From positions 310,001-374,000 of the forward strand of contig NZ_AULZ01000002.1 in assembly GCF_000422545.1 (NCBI RefSeq): a stretch of 64,000 nt of DNA, written 5' to 3'. The translations under genes and the position numbers were made by a program. Source of the stretch: Desulfocurvibacter africanus subsp. africanus DSM 2603. GTDB taxonomy: Bacteria > Desulfobacterota > Desulfovibrionia > Desulfovibrionales > Desulfovibrionaceae. The notes beneath the pieces were generated by a model, which saw only the letters and a program-made list of their open reading frames with translations, did no database searches and was not told where the DNA came from. Each line of letters opens with the position of its first letter. The first letter of the stretch is position 1. Shown here piece by piece: positions 1 to 9,677 of the stretch.

Positions 1-2106
1 TTCAAGGTCAACGAGGACATCGTCATTCCCCTGGAGGGCGTGCCGGTCTTTTCCGACTTCCTGGAAGATTTGAACCTCTATTACATGGCGTATGCCTACC
101 GCCTGGCCCTGCAGGAGGCCGGCAAGCTGCCTGGCCTGGACCTCAAGGACAAGTCCCTGGACCAGGAGATGATCACGTCCATGAAGATTCTGCGCGGGCA
201 GCTCTCGGCCAAGGACATGACCGAGCAGGAGCTTGAGATCCGCGCGGCGCTGTTCTTCCAGGACCTGGAGAATCGTTATCCCAAGCTAAAGGAGCGGCTG
301 GCCCAGGTCCTACACGACATGCGCGCCACGCGCATTGTCCTGGCCAGCCACATGCACGCGGGCGACGGCAACTGCCACGTGAACATTCCGGTCAACTCCA
401 ACGACCCGCAGATGCTCGCTCTGGCTTACGAGGCAGCCGGCAAGGTCTTCGAGAAAGTCTTGTTCATGGGCGGCGGCGTGTCCGGCGAGCACGGCATCGG
501 CATCACCAAGATCGCCTTTCTGCAGGAAGAGAAGATGGAGGCCCTGCGACGCTACAAGGCCGTGGTGGACCCCAAGGGCATCATCAATCCAGGCAAGCTC
601 GTCACGCGCGAGATGGCCGTGGAGCCCTACACCTTCTCCTTCAACCGGCTCATCCAGGATCTGGCCAAGACCGCCTTGCCCGACAAGGAGCGGCTTATCA
701 AGCTCCTGTCCGACATCCAGGTCTGCACGCGCTGCGGCAAGTGCAAGCAGGTCTGCCCCATGTACTACCCGGAGAAGGGCCTGCTCTATCATCCGCGCAA
801 CAAGAACATGACCATCGGCGCCCTGGTGGAGGCCGTCTACTACAGCCAGATGCATGAAGGCCGTCCCGAGCAGCGACTGCTGGACAGCCTGCGCCGGCTC
901 ACGGAGCACTGCACGGCCTGCGGCCGCTGCGCGAGCTGCCCGGTGAAGATCAACAGCGCCGACGTGACCCTGTTCATGCGCGCGTTCCTGGATGAGAAAA
1001 AGGCCGGCGGTCATCCCATCAAAACCAACGTGCTGGGCTGGCTGGCAAAGGAGCCCGAGATTCGGGCGCCCATGGCCGCCAAGGCCGCGGCCGTGGGCCA
1101 GAACCTGCAGAACCGCATGGTCGGGCTTATGCCTCCGCGCTGGCGCGATCGGCTGGCCAACCCGCTCTTTTCCGGCAAGGGGCCGGAAGTCGACTTCCGC
1201 AACCTGGCCGAAAGCCTGCACCTGAATCGGGGCTCCATCTTTGCGCCAGAGTCCCTGGAGGACGGCCGCGATGTGCCAGAGGCGGTCTTCTATTTCCCCG
1301 GCTGCGGCGCGTCGCTCTTCTCGCGCTCCATCGGCATGGCCTCGCTCTACCTGCTCATCCGCTCGGGAGTGAGCGTAATCCTGCCGCCCAAGCATCTGTG
1401 CTGCGGCTATCCGCTGCTCTCCCAGGGCATGGAGGAGGCCTATCTGGTCAACCAGGACCGCAACCTGCCGGTCATTCGCTCGGCCCTGCGCGAGGCCAAG
1501 CAACTCGGCTTCTTTGCCAACACGGTGCTGACCTCCTGCGGCACCTGCCGCGAGTCCCTGCAGAAGTACGGCGTCGAGATGATCTTCGGCCTGAATGTGC
1601 GCCATCTGGATGTGACCCAGTACCTGCTGGGTAAGCTGAGCCTGAAGGGCAAGGCGACCGGTCCGCTGCTCTACCATTCCGCCTGCCACGCCGAGTGGAA
1701 CGGCTTGGCCCCGGCCAAGTCCGGCGAGGCCTACCGCAAGGGTCTGGCCGAGCTTACCGGAACCAAAGTGCATCTTTCGCCTGGGTGCTGCGGCGAATCG
1801 GGCCTGGGAGCCATGACCTCTCCGGCCATTTACAACAAGCTGCGCGGACGCAAGCAGGTCCAACTGGCCGAGGACCTGGAAGGCTGCGCCGATTGCCAGG
1901 TCGTGGTCGGCTGTCCCTCATGCAAGATGGGCATTTCCCGCTGCCTGCTGGGCATGGAAGGGCAGGCCGCCCGGCGCGAGGTGCTGCACGCGGTGGAATA
2001 CCTGGCCAGACTTGCCGGCGGACCCGACTGGCGTACGCAGCTCCTGAAGAGCCTGGCAAAGGACCCGGAGCGTCGCGGCCTGCGCATCGTCAGGAACCTG
2101 GATTAA
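1..2106 (+). CDS. FAD-linked oxidase / 4Fe-4S / CCG-domain oxidoreductase, C-terminal part (5' end outside window)
   Basis: The frame is open from base 1, so this is the C-terminal ~700 residues of a larger protein. The first ~200 residues match the C-terminal FAD-oxidase (GlcD/DLD type) fold, with a conserved HMHAGDGNCH segment and GEHGIG. Two 4Fe-4S motifs follow: CTRCGKCKQVCP at about 724-759 and CTACGRCASCP at about 910-942, the second with one spacer residue fewer than the usual CxxCxxCxxxCP. Two CCG (heterodisulfide-reductase-type) repeats come next, around CCGYP (about 1402) and CCGES (about 1788). Known family: fused D-lactate or glycolate dehydrogenases of sulfate reducers, about 1,200 residues long (DUF3683 type). 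Probable role is cytoplasmic oxidation of a 2-hydroxyacid with electrons passed to Fe-S partners. The substrate cannot be told from sequence. Confidence 0.88.
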   Translation, partial: FKVNEDIVIPLEGVPVFSDFLEDLNLYYMAYAYRLALQEAGKLPGLDLKDKSLDQEMITSMKILRGQLSAKDMTEQELEIRAALFFQDLENRYPKLKERLAQVLHDMRATRIVLASHMHAGDGNCHVNIPVNSNDPQMLALAYEAAGKVFEKVLFMGGGVSGEHGIGITKIAFLQEEKMEALRRYKAVVDPKGIINPGKLVTREMAVEPYTFSFNRLIQDLAKTALPDKERLIKLLSDIQVCTRCGKCKQVCPMYYPEKGLLYHPRNKNMTIGALVEAVYYSQMHEGRPEQRLLDSLRRLTEHCTACGRCASCPVKINSADVTLFMRAFLDEKKAGGHPIKTNVLGWLAKEPEIRAPMAAKAAAVGQNLQNRMVGLMPPRWRDRLANPLFSGKGPEVDFRNLAESLHLNRGSIFAPESLEDGRDVPEAVFYFPGCGASLFSRSIGMASLYLLIRSGVSVILPPKHLCCGYPLLSQGMEEAYLVNQDRNLPVIRSALREAKQLGFFANTVLTSCGTCRESLQKYGVEMIFGLNVRHLDVTQYLLGKLSLKGKATGPLLYHSACHAEWNGLAPAKSGEAYRKGLAELTGTKVHLSPGCCGESGLGAMTSPAIYNKLRGRKQVQLAEDLEGCADCQVVVGCPSCKMGISRCLLGMEGQAARREVLHAVEYLARLAGGPDWRTQLLKSLAKDPERRGLRIVRNLD

Positions 2107-2127
2107 ACTTCGTCTTTAAAGTGCCGT

Positions 2128-2149
2128 GAGGAGGGCGTCAGCCCTCCTC
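2128..2149 (+). terminator. Hairpin after the FAD oxidase
   Basis: A perfect 9-bp stem (GAGGAGGGC / GCCCTCCTC) with a GTCA loop lies 22 bases after the stop codon. No T-run follows, so it is a weak candidate for intrinsic termination. Confidence 0.5.
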
Positions 2150-2340
2150 GCACGCACTCCCACCGCCAGGGTGCAACGACTCCCGCGCGGTATAATTCCT
2201 TGCTCCGTTTACCATTACCCGTCCGGGAACCGGCCTGCAAAGTCGACGTGCGTTCCGTGTTAGCTCTGCCGCGAGTTGCGGCATGGCACGCGCATCGTTT
2301 TGCGCGCCTTTAACATGAAGGAGGCCGTCCCGTGACTCTT

Positions 2341-2467
2341 AGAGCATTTTGCTTTTGAAAATGCTCTGTAAGCCATGCGTCGGCATGGCTTACCGCGAGC
2401 TCCGGCGTAGGCGCAACTCACTTGCGCCGTCAACGCCGGAGCGGGCGTCTTAAAAGCAATCTGCTCT
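2341..2467. repeat. Composite palindromic element with nested hairpins
   Basis: About 127 bases made almost entirely of inverted repeats. Hairpin 1: AGAGCATTTT/AAAATGCTCT (2341-2367). Hairpin 2: GTAAGCCATGC/GCATGGCTTAC, an 11-bp stem with a 4-nt loop (2368-2393). Hairpin 3: GCTCCGGCGT/ACGCCGGAGC (2399-2442) enclosing GGCGCAA/TTGCGCC. The two ends also pair with each other (AGAGCA...GCTTTT with AAAAGC...TGCTCT), so the unit can fold as one cruciform. It lies in the 500-base gap (2107-2608) before the PhnD-like gene. I saw no second copy in this window. It resembles REP/MITE-like intergenic elements or a structured leader RNA. Confidence 0.6.
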
Positions 2468-2608
2468 AGTTTCCGAACGAGACTTTGGGGACAGCTGGTA
2501 AGCGTAGCGTTCCAGCTATTATGCCCATGGCGGAATAGACGCATGGAGGGAGCAAAACGTGCGGGACGCATGCTAGGAAAAAGGAACGCAATGGAGTAGG
2601 ATTGAGCC

Positions 2609-3553
2609 ATGCACAAGAACAGGGTGCCGGACTGGACGAGCGGAATGGTTTTTGCCCTCGCCGTTGCGTTGGTGGCGATCCTTGTAGCCTGCTCCGAGGA
2701 GGAGTCGGTCGTGCGCGTGGACTTCTCCAAGCGCGAGGAAGTGACCATTCCCAAGCCGCGGGAGGACCTGACCTACGCCTACTTGCCCCAATATTCGCCG
2801 GCCGTGTCCTACCTGCGCCACCACCGCATGGTCGAGTACCTGGCCAAGGCCACGGGGCTGTCCATCCGCCAGGTATTCCCCTCGTCTTTCGAGGAGCACA
2901 TGTCGTTGTTCGGCCAGGGCCGCATCGACATCTCCTATACAAATCCCTTCGTGTACATAAAGATAGCTGACCGCTATGGGGCCAAGGCCTTCGCCCGCAT
3001 CGTCGAGCCCTCGGGCAACGACACTTTCAGCGGACAGGTCATCACCCGCGCGGACAACACGGATATCGAAACCCTGGAAGACTGTCGGGGCAAGCGCTGG
3101 ATCGCCACGGACGAATCCTCCGCCGGCGGCTACCTCTTTCCTCTTGGCCTGTTCTGGGACCATGGCATCCGCAAGGCGGACTTCGCCGAGGTCAATTTCG
3201 CAGGAGGCAACCAGGAACGCGTGGTCTACGCGGTATACTCCGGCGAGTACGACATCGGGACCATTCGCACCGGGACTCTGGACATCACCCGCAATCGCAT
3301 TCCAATTCGGGAAATCCGGGTCGTCGCCGAGAGCCCGGCCTATCCGTCCTGGGCCTATGCCACACGCGGCGGCATGGACCAGCGAACCGTGGAAAAAATC
3401 AGGGCGGCCATGACGGCTTTGGCCTCTGACAACCCCGAGCACCGCGCCATCCTTGCGCCCGCCGGCATCGTGCGCATCGTGCCGGCCCAGGACAGGGACT
3501 TTGATCCGGTACGCGCTCTCATGGCCAAGATCAGCGGGGAGCTGGAGGAGTAG
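2609..3553 (+). CDS. PhnD-like phosphate/phosphonate-type periplasmic binding lipoprotein
   Basis: 314 aa. The N-terminus has a hydrophobic stretch ending in a lipobox-like VAC followed by acidic residues, so it is probably a lipoprotein facing the periplasm. The rest is a type-2 periplasmic binding fold of the PhnD/TctC-like class (YLPQYSP early; YTNPFVYIKIA and DESSAGGYLFP in the middle). An AGGA ribosome-binding site lies upstream of the ATG. No ABC permease or ATPase gene is adjacent. Instead the next gene starts 2 bases after the stop and encodes a histidine kinase, so the likely job is to present a ligand to that sensor rather than to an importer (inference). The ligand is unknown. Confidence 0.8.
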   Translation: MHKNRVPDWTSGMVFALAVALVAILVACSEEESVVRVDFSKREEVTIPKPREDLTYAYLPQYSPAVSYLRHHRMVEYLAKATGLSIRQVFPSSFEEHMSLFGQGRIDISYTNPFVYIKIADRYGAKAFARIVEPSGNDTFSGQVITRADNTDIETLEDCRGKRWIATDESSAGGYLFPLGLFWDHGIRKADFAEVNFAGGNQERVVYAVYSGEYDIGTIRTGTLDITRNRIPIREIRVVAESPAYPSWAYATRGGMDQRTVEKIRAAMTALASDNPEHRAILAPAGIVRIVPAQDRDFDPVRALMAKISGELEE

Positions 3554-3555
3554 CC

Positions 3556-5646
<2,091 letters not shown>

Positions 5647-5798
5647 GCGCGCCGGGAGCCTGATAGGCCTGCCTTACCCAGGAAGGCAGGAAATGGAACG
5701 CAGATTTGGAACCCAGCCGCGGAACGCCGTTAGCGTCTTTGTATTGTCATTTCCTTATTCCTTTCGTAGACTCACCTGTCTAAGTTAAGAGTATCCCC

Positions 5799-5814
5799 CT
5801 TGCATCGATGCAAG
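5799..5814. promoter_or_regulatory. 16-bp perfect palindrome upstream of the GGDEF-EAL gene
   Basis: CTTGCATCGATGCAAG is a perfect dyad lying 122 bases before the ATG of the CHASE4-GGDEF-EAL gene, in a 289-base gap that otherwise shows nothing recognisable. It is compatible with a dimeric repressor or activator site. No factor can be named. Confidence 0.35.
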
Positions 5815-5935
5815 ATGCACGTTGCGAGCATGCTCCCATACGTGGTTCGCTCGGGCTTGGTCATAATGCGTCCGTTTTGCGCCGCTTATTCTTCCCCCCT
5901 CTGGCGTTCACGGCGATCGAGAGCACGTCATACGC

Positions 5936-8900
5936 ATGAACCTGCGTCTCAGACTCTTCCTCATAATTCTGGCGGCCTTTCTCGGGCTGGCAGGCACCTA
6001 TGCGCTGGTTTCCAGGCATATCGTCCTCGAGAGCTTCGCTTCGCTGGAACAGAAGATCGCCGGCGAGAACGCCAAGCGTGCCGCCAACATCATCGGCACC
6101 GAGGCGGAATACCTCGATAGGCTCGTGAAGGACTGGGCCTGGTGGGATGACACCTGCGAGTTCGTGGCGACCCGCGACGAGGCGTACGTGCGCTCCGCAC
6201 TGCCCAAGGAAACCTTTATCGATCAGCAGCTCAACGCCATCGTGATCTACGATCTTCAGGGTGCCATGGTCTGGGGCAGGTTCTTCGACCTGGAGACAAG
6301 CGCCTGGGCCCCGGTGCCGGAAACCCTGAATACAGTACTGACAAAGCATCCGGAGCTTTTGCGCCCCGCCTCCGAAAGCACTGTCCACGCCGGCATGATC
6401 GTGCTGGATGGCAAATCATTCATCTTTTCCTGCAGACCCATCTTGACCAGCGAGAACGCCGGCCCGCCGCGTGGGGTCATGCTAATTGGCCGTTACTTGA
6501 CCGAGGATCTGTTGGCCAGCATGGGCGAACGTGTAGACTTGGGCATGCGCCTGCTGCCCCTTGAAGGCCAACAGTCTGCGGAGTTGTCAGGAATCATGGA
6601 AGTCCTGGCGGGTACGACGGCCAAATGGCGGCATTCAACCGATGGAAACCTGTTGCGCACGATTCTGCGCATGGATGGCTATTTCGGCGGCCCGGCCGCC
6701 TTCGTGCTCATCGAAGCTCCCAGGGAGATTCATGTCCTGGGCAAGGCCGCGTTCGGCAATAGTCTGGTGGGCCTTTGCGTGGGCGGTTTGCTGCTCCTGG
6801 GCGTGGTCTACGCGCTCCTGGAGCAGCGTATCACCTCGCGGGTGGTCCGACTGAGCCAGATTGCCGATACGGCCTTAAAGGACGACGAAGGCAAACTGGC
6901 TCATTTGTCCGGCTCGGATGAGTTGGCGGCCGTCTCGCGCAAGATCGGCGCCATGATGGACAGCCTGCGCGAGAGCAGAGGCTTTTTATCCACAATGCTC
7001 GACAGCCTGGATGCCGGCGTGGTGCTAATCGATCCGCATGAGCGCGTGATCGTGGAGGCCAATAGCCGTGCGGCCTGGCTCGCGGGAGTGCCCGCAGGCC
7101 AGATCGTGGGGCGTTCGTGCTTCGAACTGTTCTGCACGTCCCATGTTGCCGCATGCCCGTTTCTTGCCGGGGCCATTCGGCCGGGCGAGCCCATGGTGCG
7201 CGTGCTCGAAGGGCCGAACGGCGTCAGCCGCAGCATTCTCAAGACCGTCACTCGGGTTTCCCGCGAGGGTAAGGAATACCTCCTGGAGACGTTCCTCGAC
7301 GTGACCGAGCATGAGCGCACCAAGCAGGCCTTGGCCGAGAGCGAACTGCTCTACCGGACCATCTTCATGAACTCCGGCGCGGCCAGCCTGCTTTTGAACG
7401 AGCAGGGCTTGGGGACCATGGCCAACGAGGGATTCTTCGAATTGACCGGCCTGAGGCCTGAAGCGGTTCAGGCCGGCTTGCATTGGGAGGACCTGTTCCC
7501 GGCCGAGGAAGTAGCGAACATTCAAGCCCTGGCCGGGACGGTAGGAACTTCCGGCAAGGCCTTGTGCCTGGAAGCGACGCTTGCGCATGCGAGCGGAAAG
7601 CCCCATAGCGTGTACCTGACCTTGGCCCGCGTGCCGGGCTCGGATCGCGGCGTGCTGTCCATGGTGGATCTCACCGAGCAGCGGCGCTACCAACACGAGC
7701 TGTATAACAAGGCCTATTTCGACCAGCTTACCGGATTGCCCAATCGCACCATGTTCTCCATGCGTCTGGAGGCGGCCATTGTCCGCGCCCGCAGGGAAGG
7801 CGGCGGACTCGCGATCATGCTTCTGGACCTGGACGACTTCAAGAACGTCAACGACACCATGGGCCACTTGGCCGGCGACGAGATGCTGCGCAAGGCCGGC
7901 AAGCGCGTGAATCAGGCCGTGCGCAAGGACGACCTCGTGGCCAGATTGGGCGGGGACGAGTTCGTGGTTCTGGTGGAGAGACCCCACGACGAGAATTTGC
8001 TCCAGCGCATGGCCGCACGACTGGTGCGCGCCTTTGCCGAACCCTTCCATTTGGGCGACCGCGAGATATTCGCCAGCACCAGTGTGGGCGTCGCCCGCTT
8101 TCCCCAGGATGGGAACGATGCCGAGGCCGTGCTCAAGAACGCCGACTTGGCCATGTACGAGGCCAAGAACTCGGGTAAGCATGCCTACAGGCTTTTCTCC
8201 GGCGAAATGAACGCGCGCCTGCTGCGCAAGGTTAATCTGGAAGCCGAGCTGCGCAAGTCCATTAGTCAGCGGCGTTTCGTGCTGCGCTATCAGCCTATCG
8301 TGGATGTCGCCAGCCGTAGCATAGTGGGCATGGAGGCCTTGCTGCGCTGGATCGATGAGAGCGGTCGCGTGGTTCCGCCCTCGCAGTTCATGCCCGAGGC
8401 CGAGGAATGCGGCCTGGTGGTGCAGATGGATCGCCTGGCCTTGGAGATAGCCTGCCGCGAGACCCTGCGCTGGACTAACGGCGGCGAGGTCCCGCTAAAG
8501 CTGTCCGTGAATCTGTCGGCACAGCATTTCGCGCTCGGCGGCGTGGAGAGCATGGTCACCGAGGTGCTCGCGGCCACGGGTTTCCCGGCTTCCAGGCTGG
8601 GCCTGGAAATCACCGAAACCGCGCTCATTAAGGATCTGAAGAGCGCCACGGCGCCCGTGCTACAGGCTTTGAGCGCCAAGGGCGTCAGCATTTCCCTGGA
8701 CGACTTCGGCACGGGCTATTCCTCGCTGGCCTACCTCAAGCATTTGCCCATCAGCGTACTCAAGATCGACCGCCTGTTCGTAAGCGATATAGGTACGCCA
8801 GGCAGTGACGGTTCGGTGCTCGTGCGCGGCATGATTTCCCTGGCCGAGAGCCTGGGCTTGGCCGTAGTGGCCGAGGGCGTGGAGACCGAGGAGCAATTGG

Positions 8901-9058
8901 CTTTCCTGCGCAGCCAGAGCTGCGCCCTGGCCCAGGGGTTTCTGTTCGCGCCTCCGCTGACCGCCCAGGCCTTCATGGACCTGTTATCCCAGGGCCTGCC
9001 TGCGCCATCCGGCTTGGAGGGCACCGACGATCTGTCTCCGGCCGAACAGCCCGCCTGA
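5936..9058 (+). CDS. CHASE4-HAMP-PAS-PAS-GGDEF-EAL c-di-GMP turnover protein
   Basis: 1,040 aa. There is an N-terminal membrane segment (about residues 5-25), then a periplasmic CHASE4-type sensor (WAWWDDTCEFV near residue 65) and a second membrane segment near 280. HAMP and two PAS-like regions (about 345-585) follow. The GGDEF motif is intact at residues 672-676 (LGGDEFVVL), so cyclase activity is possible. In the EAL domain MEALLRW (near 800), EITETALI, DDFGTGYSS and VVAEGVE keep the metal-binding residues, so phosphodiesterase activity is also likely. A bifunctional membrane enzyme tuned by an external signal is the simplest reading. Which activity dominates cannot be told. Confidence 0.92.
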   Translation: MNLRLRLFLIILAAFLGLAGTYALVSRHIVLESFASLEQKIAGENAKRAANIIGTEAEYLDRLVKDWAWWDDTCEFVATRDEAYVRSALPKETFIDQQLNAIVIYDLQGAMVWGRFFDLETSAWAPVPETLNTVLTKHPELLRPASESTVHAGMIVLDGKSFIFSCRPILTSENAGPPRGVMLIGRYLTEDLLASMGERVDLGMRLLPLEGQQSAELSGIMEVLAGTTAKWRHSTDGNLLRTILRMDGYFGGPAAFVLIEAPREIHVLGKAAFGNSLVGLCVGGLLLLGVVYALLEQRITSRVVRLSQIADTALKDDEGKLAHLSGSDELAAVSRKIGAMMDSLRESRGFLSTMLDSLDAGVVLIDPHERVIVEANSRAAWLAGVPAGQIVGRSCFELFCTSHVAACPFLAGAIRPGEPMVRVLEGPNGVSRSILKTVTRVSREGKEYLLETFLDVTEHERTKQALAESELLYRTIFMNSGAASLLLNEQGLGTMANEGFFELTGLRPEAVQAGLHWEDLFPAEEVANIQALAGTVGTSGKALCLEATLAHASGKPHSVYLTLARVPGSDRGVLSMVDLTEQRRYQHELYNKAYFDQLTGLPNRTMFSMRLEAAIVRARREGGGLAIMLLDLDDFKNVNDTMGHLAGDEMLRKAGKRVNQAVRKDDLVARLGGDEFVVLVERPHDENLLQRMAARLVRAFAEPFHLGDREIFASTSVGVARFPQDGNDAEAVLKNADLAMYEAKNSGKHAYRLFSGEMNARLLRKVNLEAELRKSISQRRFVLRYQPIVDVASRSIVGMEALLRWIDESGRVVPPSQFMPEAEECGLVVQMDRLALEIACRETLRWTNGGEVPLKLSVNLSAQHFALGGVESMVTEVLAATGFPASRLGLEITETALIKDLKSATAPVLQALSAKGVSISLDDFGTGYSSLAYLKHLPISVLKIDRLFVSDIGTPGSDGSVLVRGMISLAESLGLAVVAEGVETEEQLAFLRSQSCALAQGFLFAPPLTAQAFMDLLSQGLPAPSGLEGTDDLSPAEQPA

Positions 9059-9301
9059 AATGCCTGTGGCTTAGATGCAGCGGAAGGTCGCGAAACCGCG
9101 AGTCTTGCGCATGGATTCCGCCGCTGAATCATGCTAAGGTTTTTTAGACCATGCCGGACCATTCGGCCATATTCTACCCACTCACCTGAGGGTCCCGGCC
9201 GCTGGAGCGAGCTTGGGGGCGGTATCGCCCCATAGTCGGCCGGCTGCCGTTGGCGCGGAGCCCCACGAGATCGGGGCCGCATGCCCATAAGAGGAAATAC
9301 C

Positions 9302-9667
9302 ATGAGCAAGATCATCGTGCTGGACGACGTGGCCGACGCTGGACGCATGGTGCAGCGCATACTGGAGCGCAAGGGTCATGAGGTGCATCCTTTCACCGAC
9401 GAGGAGCAGGCCTTGGCTCATCTACGTGAGCAAGGCGCGGACGTGGCCATCCTGGACATCAAGCTCAAGCGCATGAGCGGCATCGAAGTGCTTGACGAGA
9501 TACGTCGCATCTCTCCGGATACCAAGGTCATCATGCTTACGGGCTATCCCACCCTGGAAACCGCGCGTCAGGCCCAGCAGCTCGGCGCATTCGAATACTG
9601 CATCAAGCCCATCGATAAAGACGAGCTGGAAGAGAAGGTGGCCGTGGCCCTCGGCAGCTCGGGATAA
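9302..9667 (+). CDS. Single-domain response regulator (CheY-like receiver)
   Basis: 121 aa. The ATG at 9302 is chosen over an in-frame upstream ATG at 9281 because GAGGAA precedes it at good spacing. Receiver residues are all present: acidic pair D8-D9, phospho-acceptor D52 (AILDIKLKRMSG), T80 (MLTGYPT) and K102 (YCIKPID). There is no output domain. It lies 10 bases before the PEP-synthase-like gene and is probably co-transcribed with it, so it may relay a signal to or from that protein (inference). Confidence 0.9.
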   Translation: MSKIIVLDDVADAGRMVQRILERKGHEVHPFTDEEQALAHLREQGADVAILDIKLKRMSGIEVLDEIRRISPDTKVIMLTGYPTLETARQAQQLGAFEYCIKPIDKDELEEKVAVALGSSG

Positions 9668-9677
9668 GGGAAAGAGG

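Noticed and set aside
310-1863. Minus-strand open frame of 517 codons opposite the FAD oxidase
   Set aside because: No homology; a GC-rich shadow of a well-supported gene.
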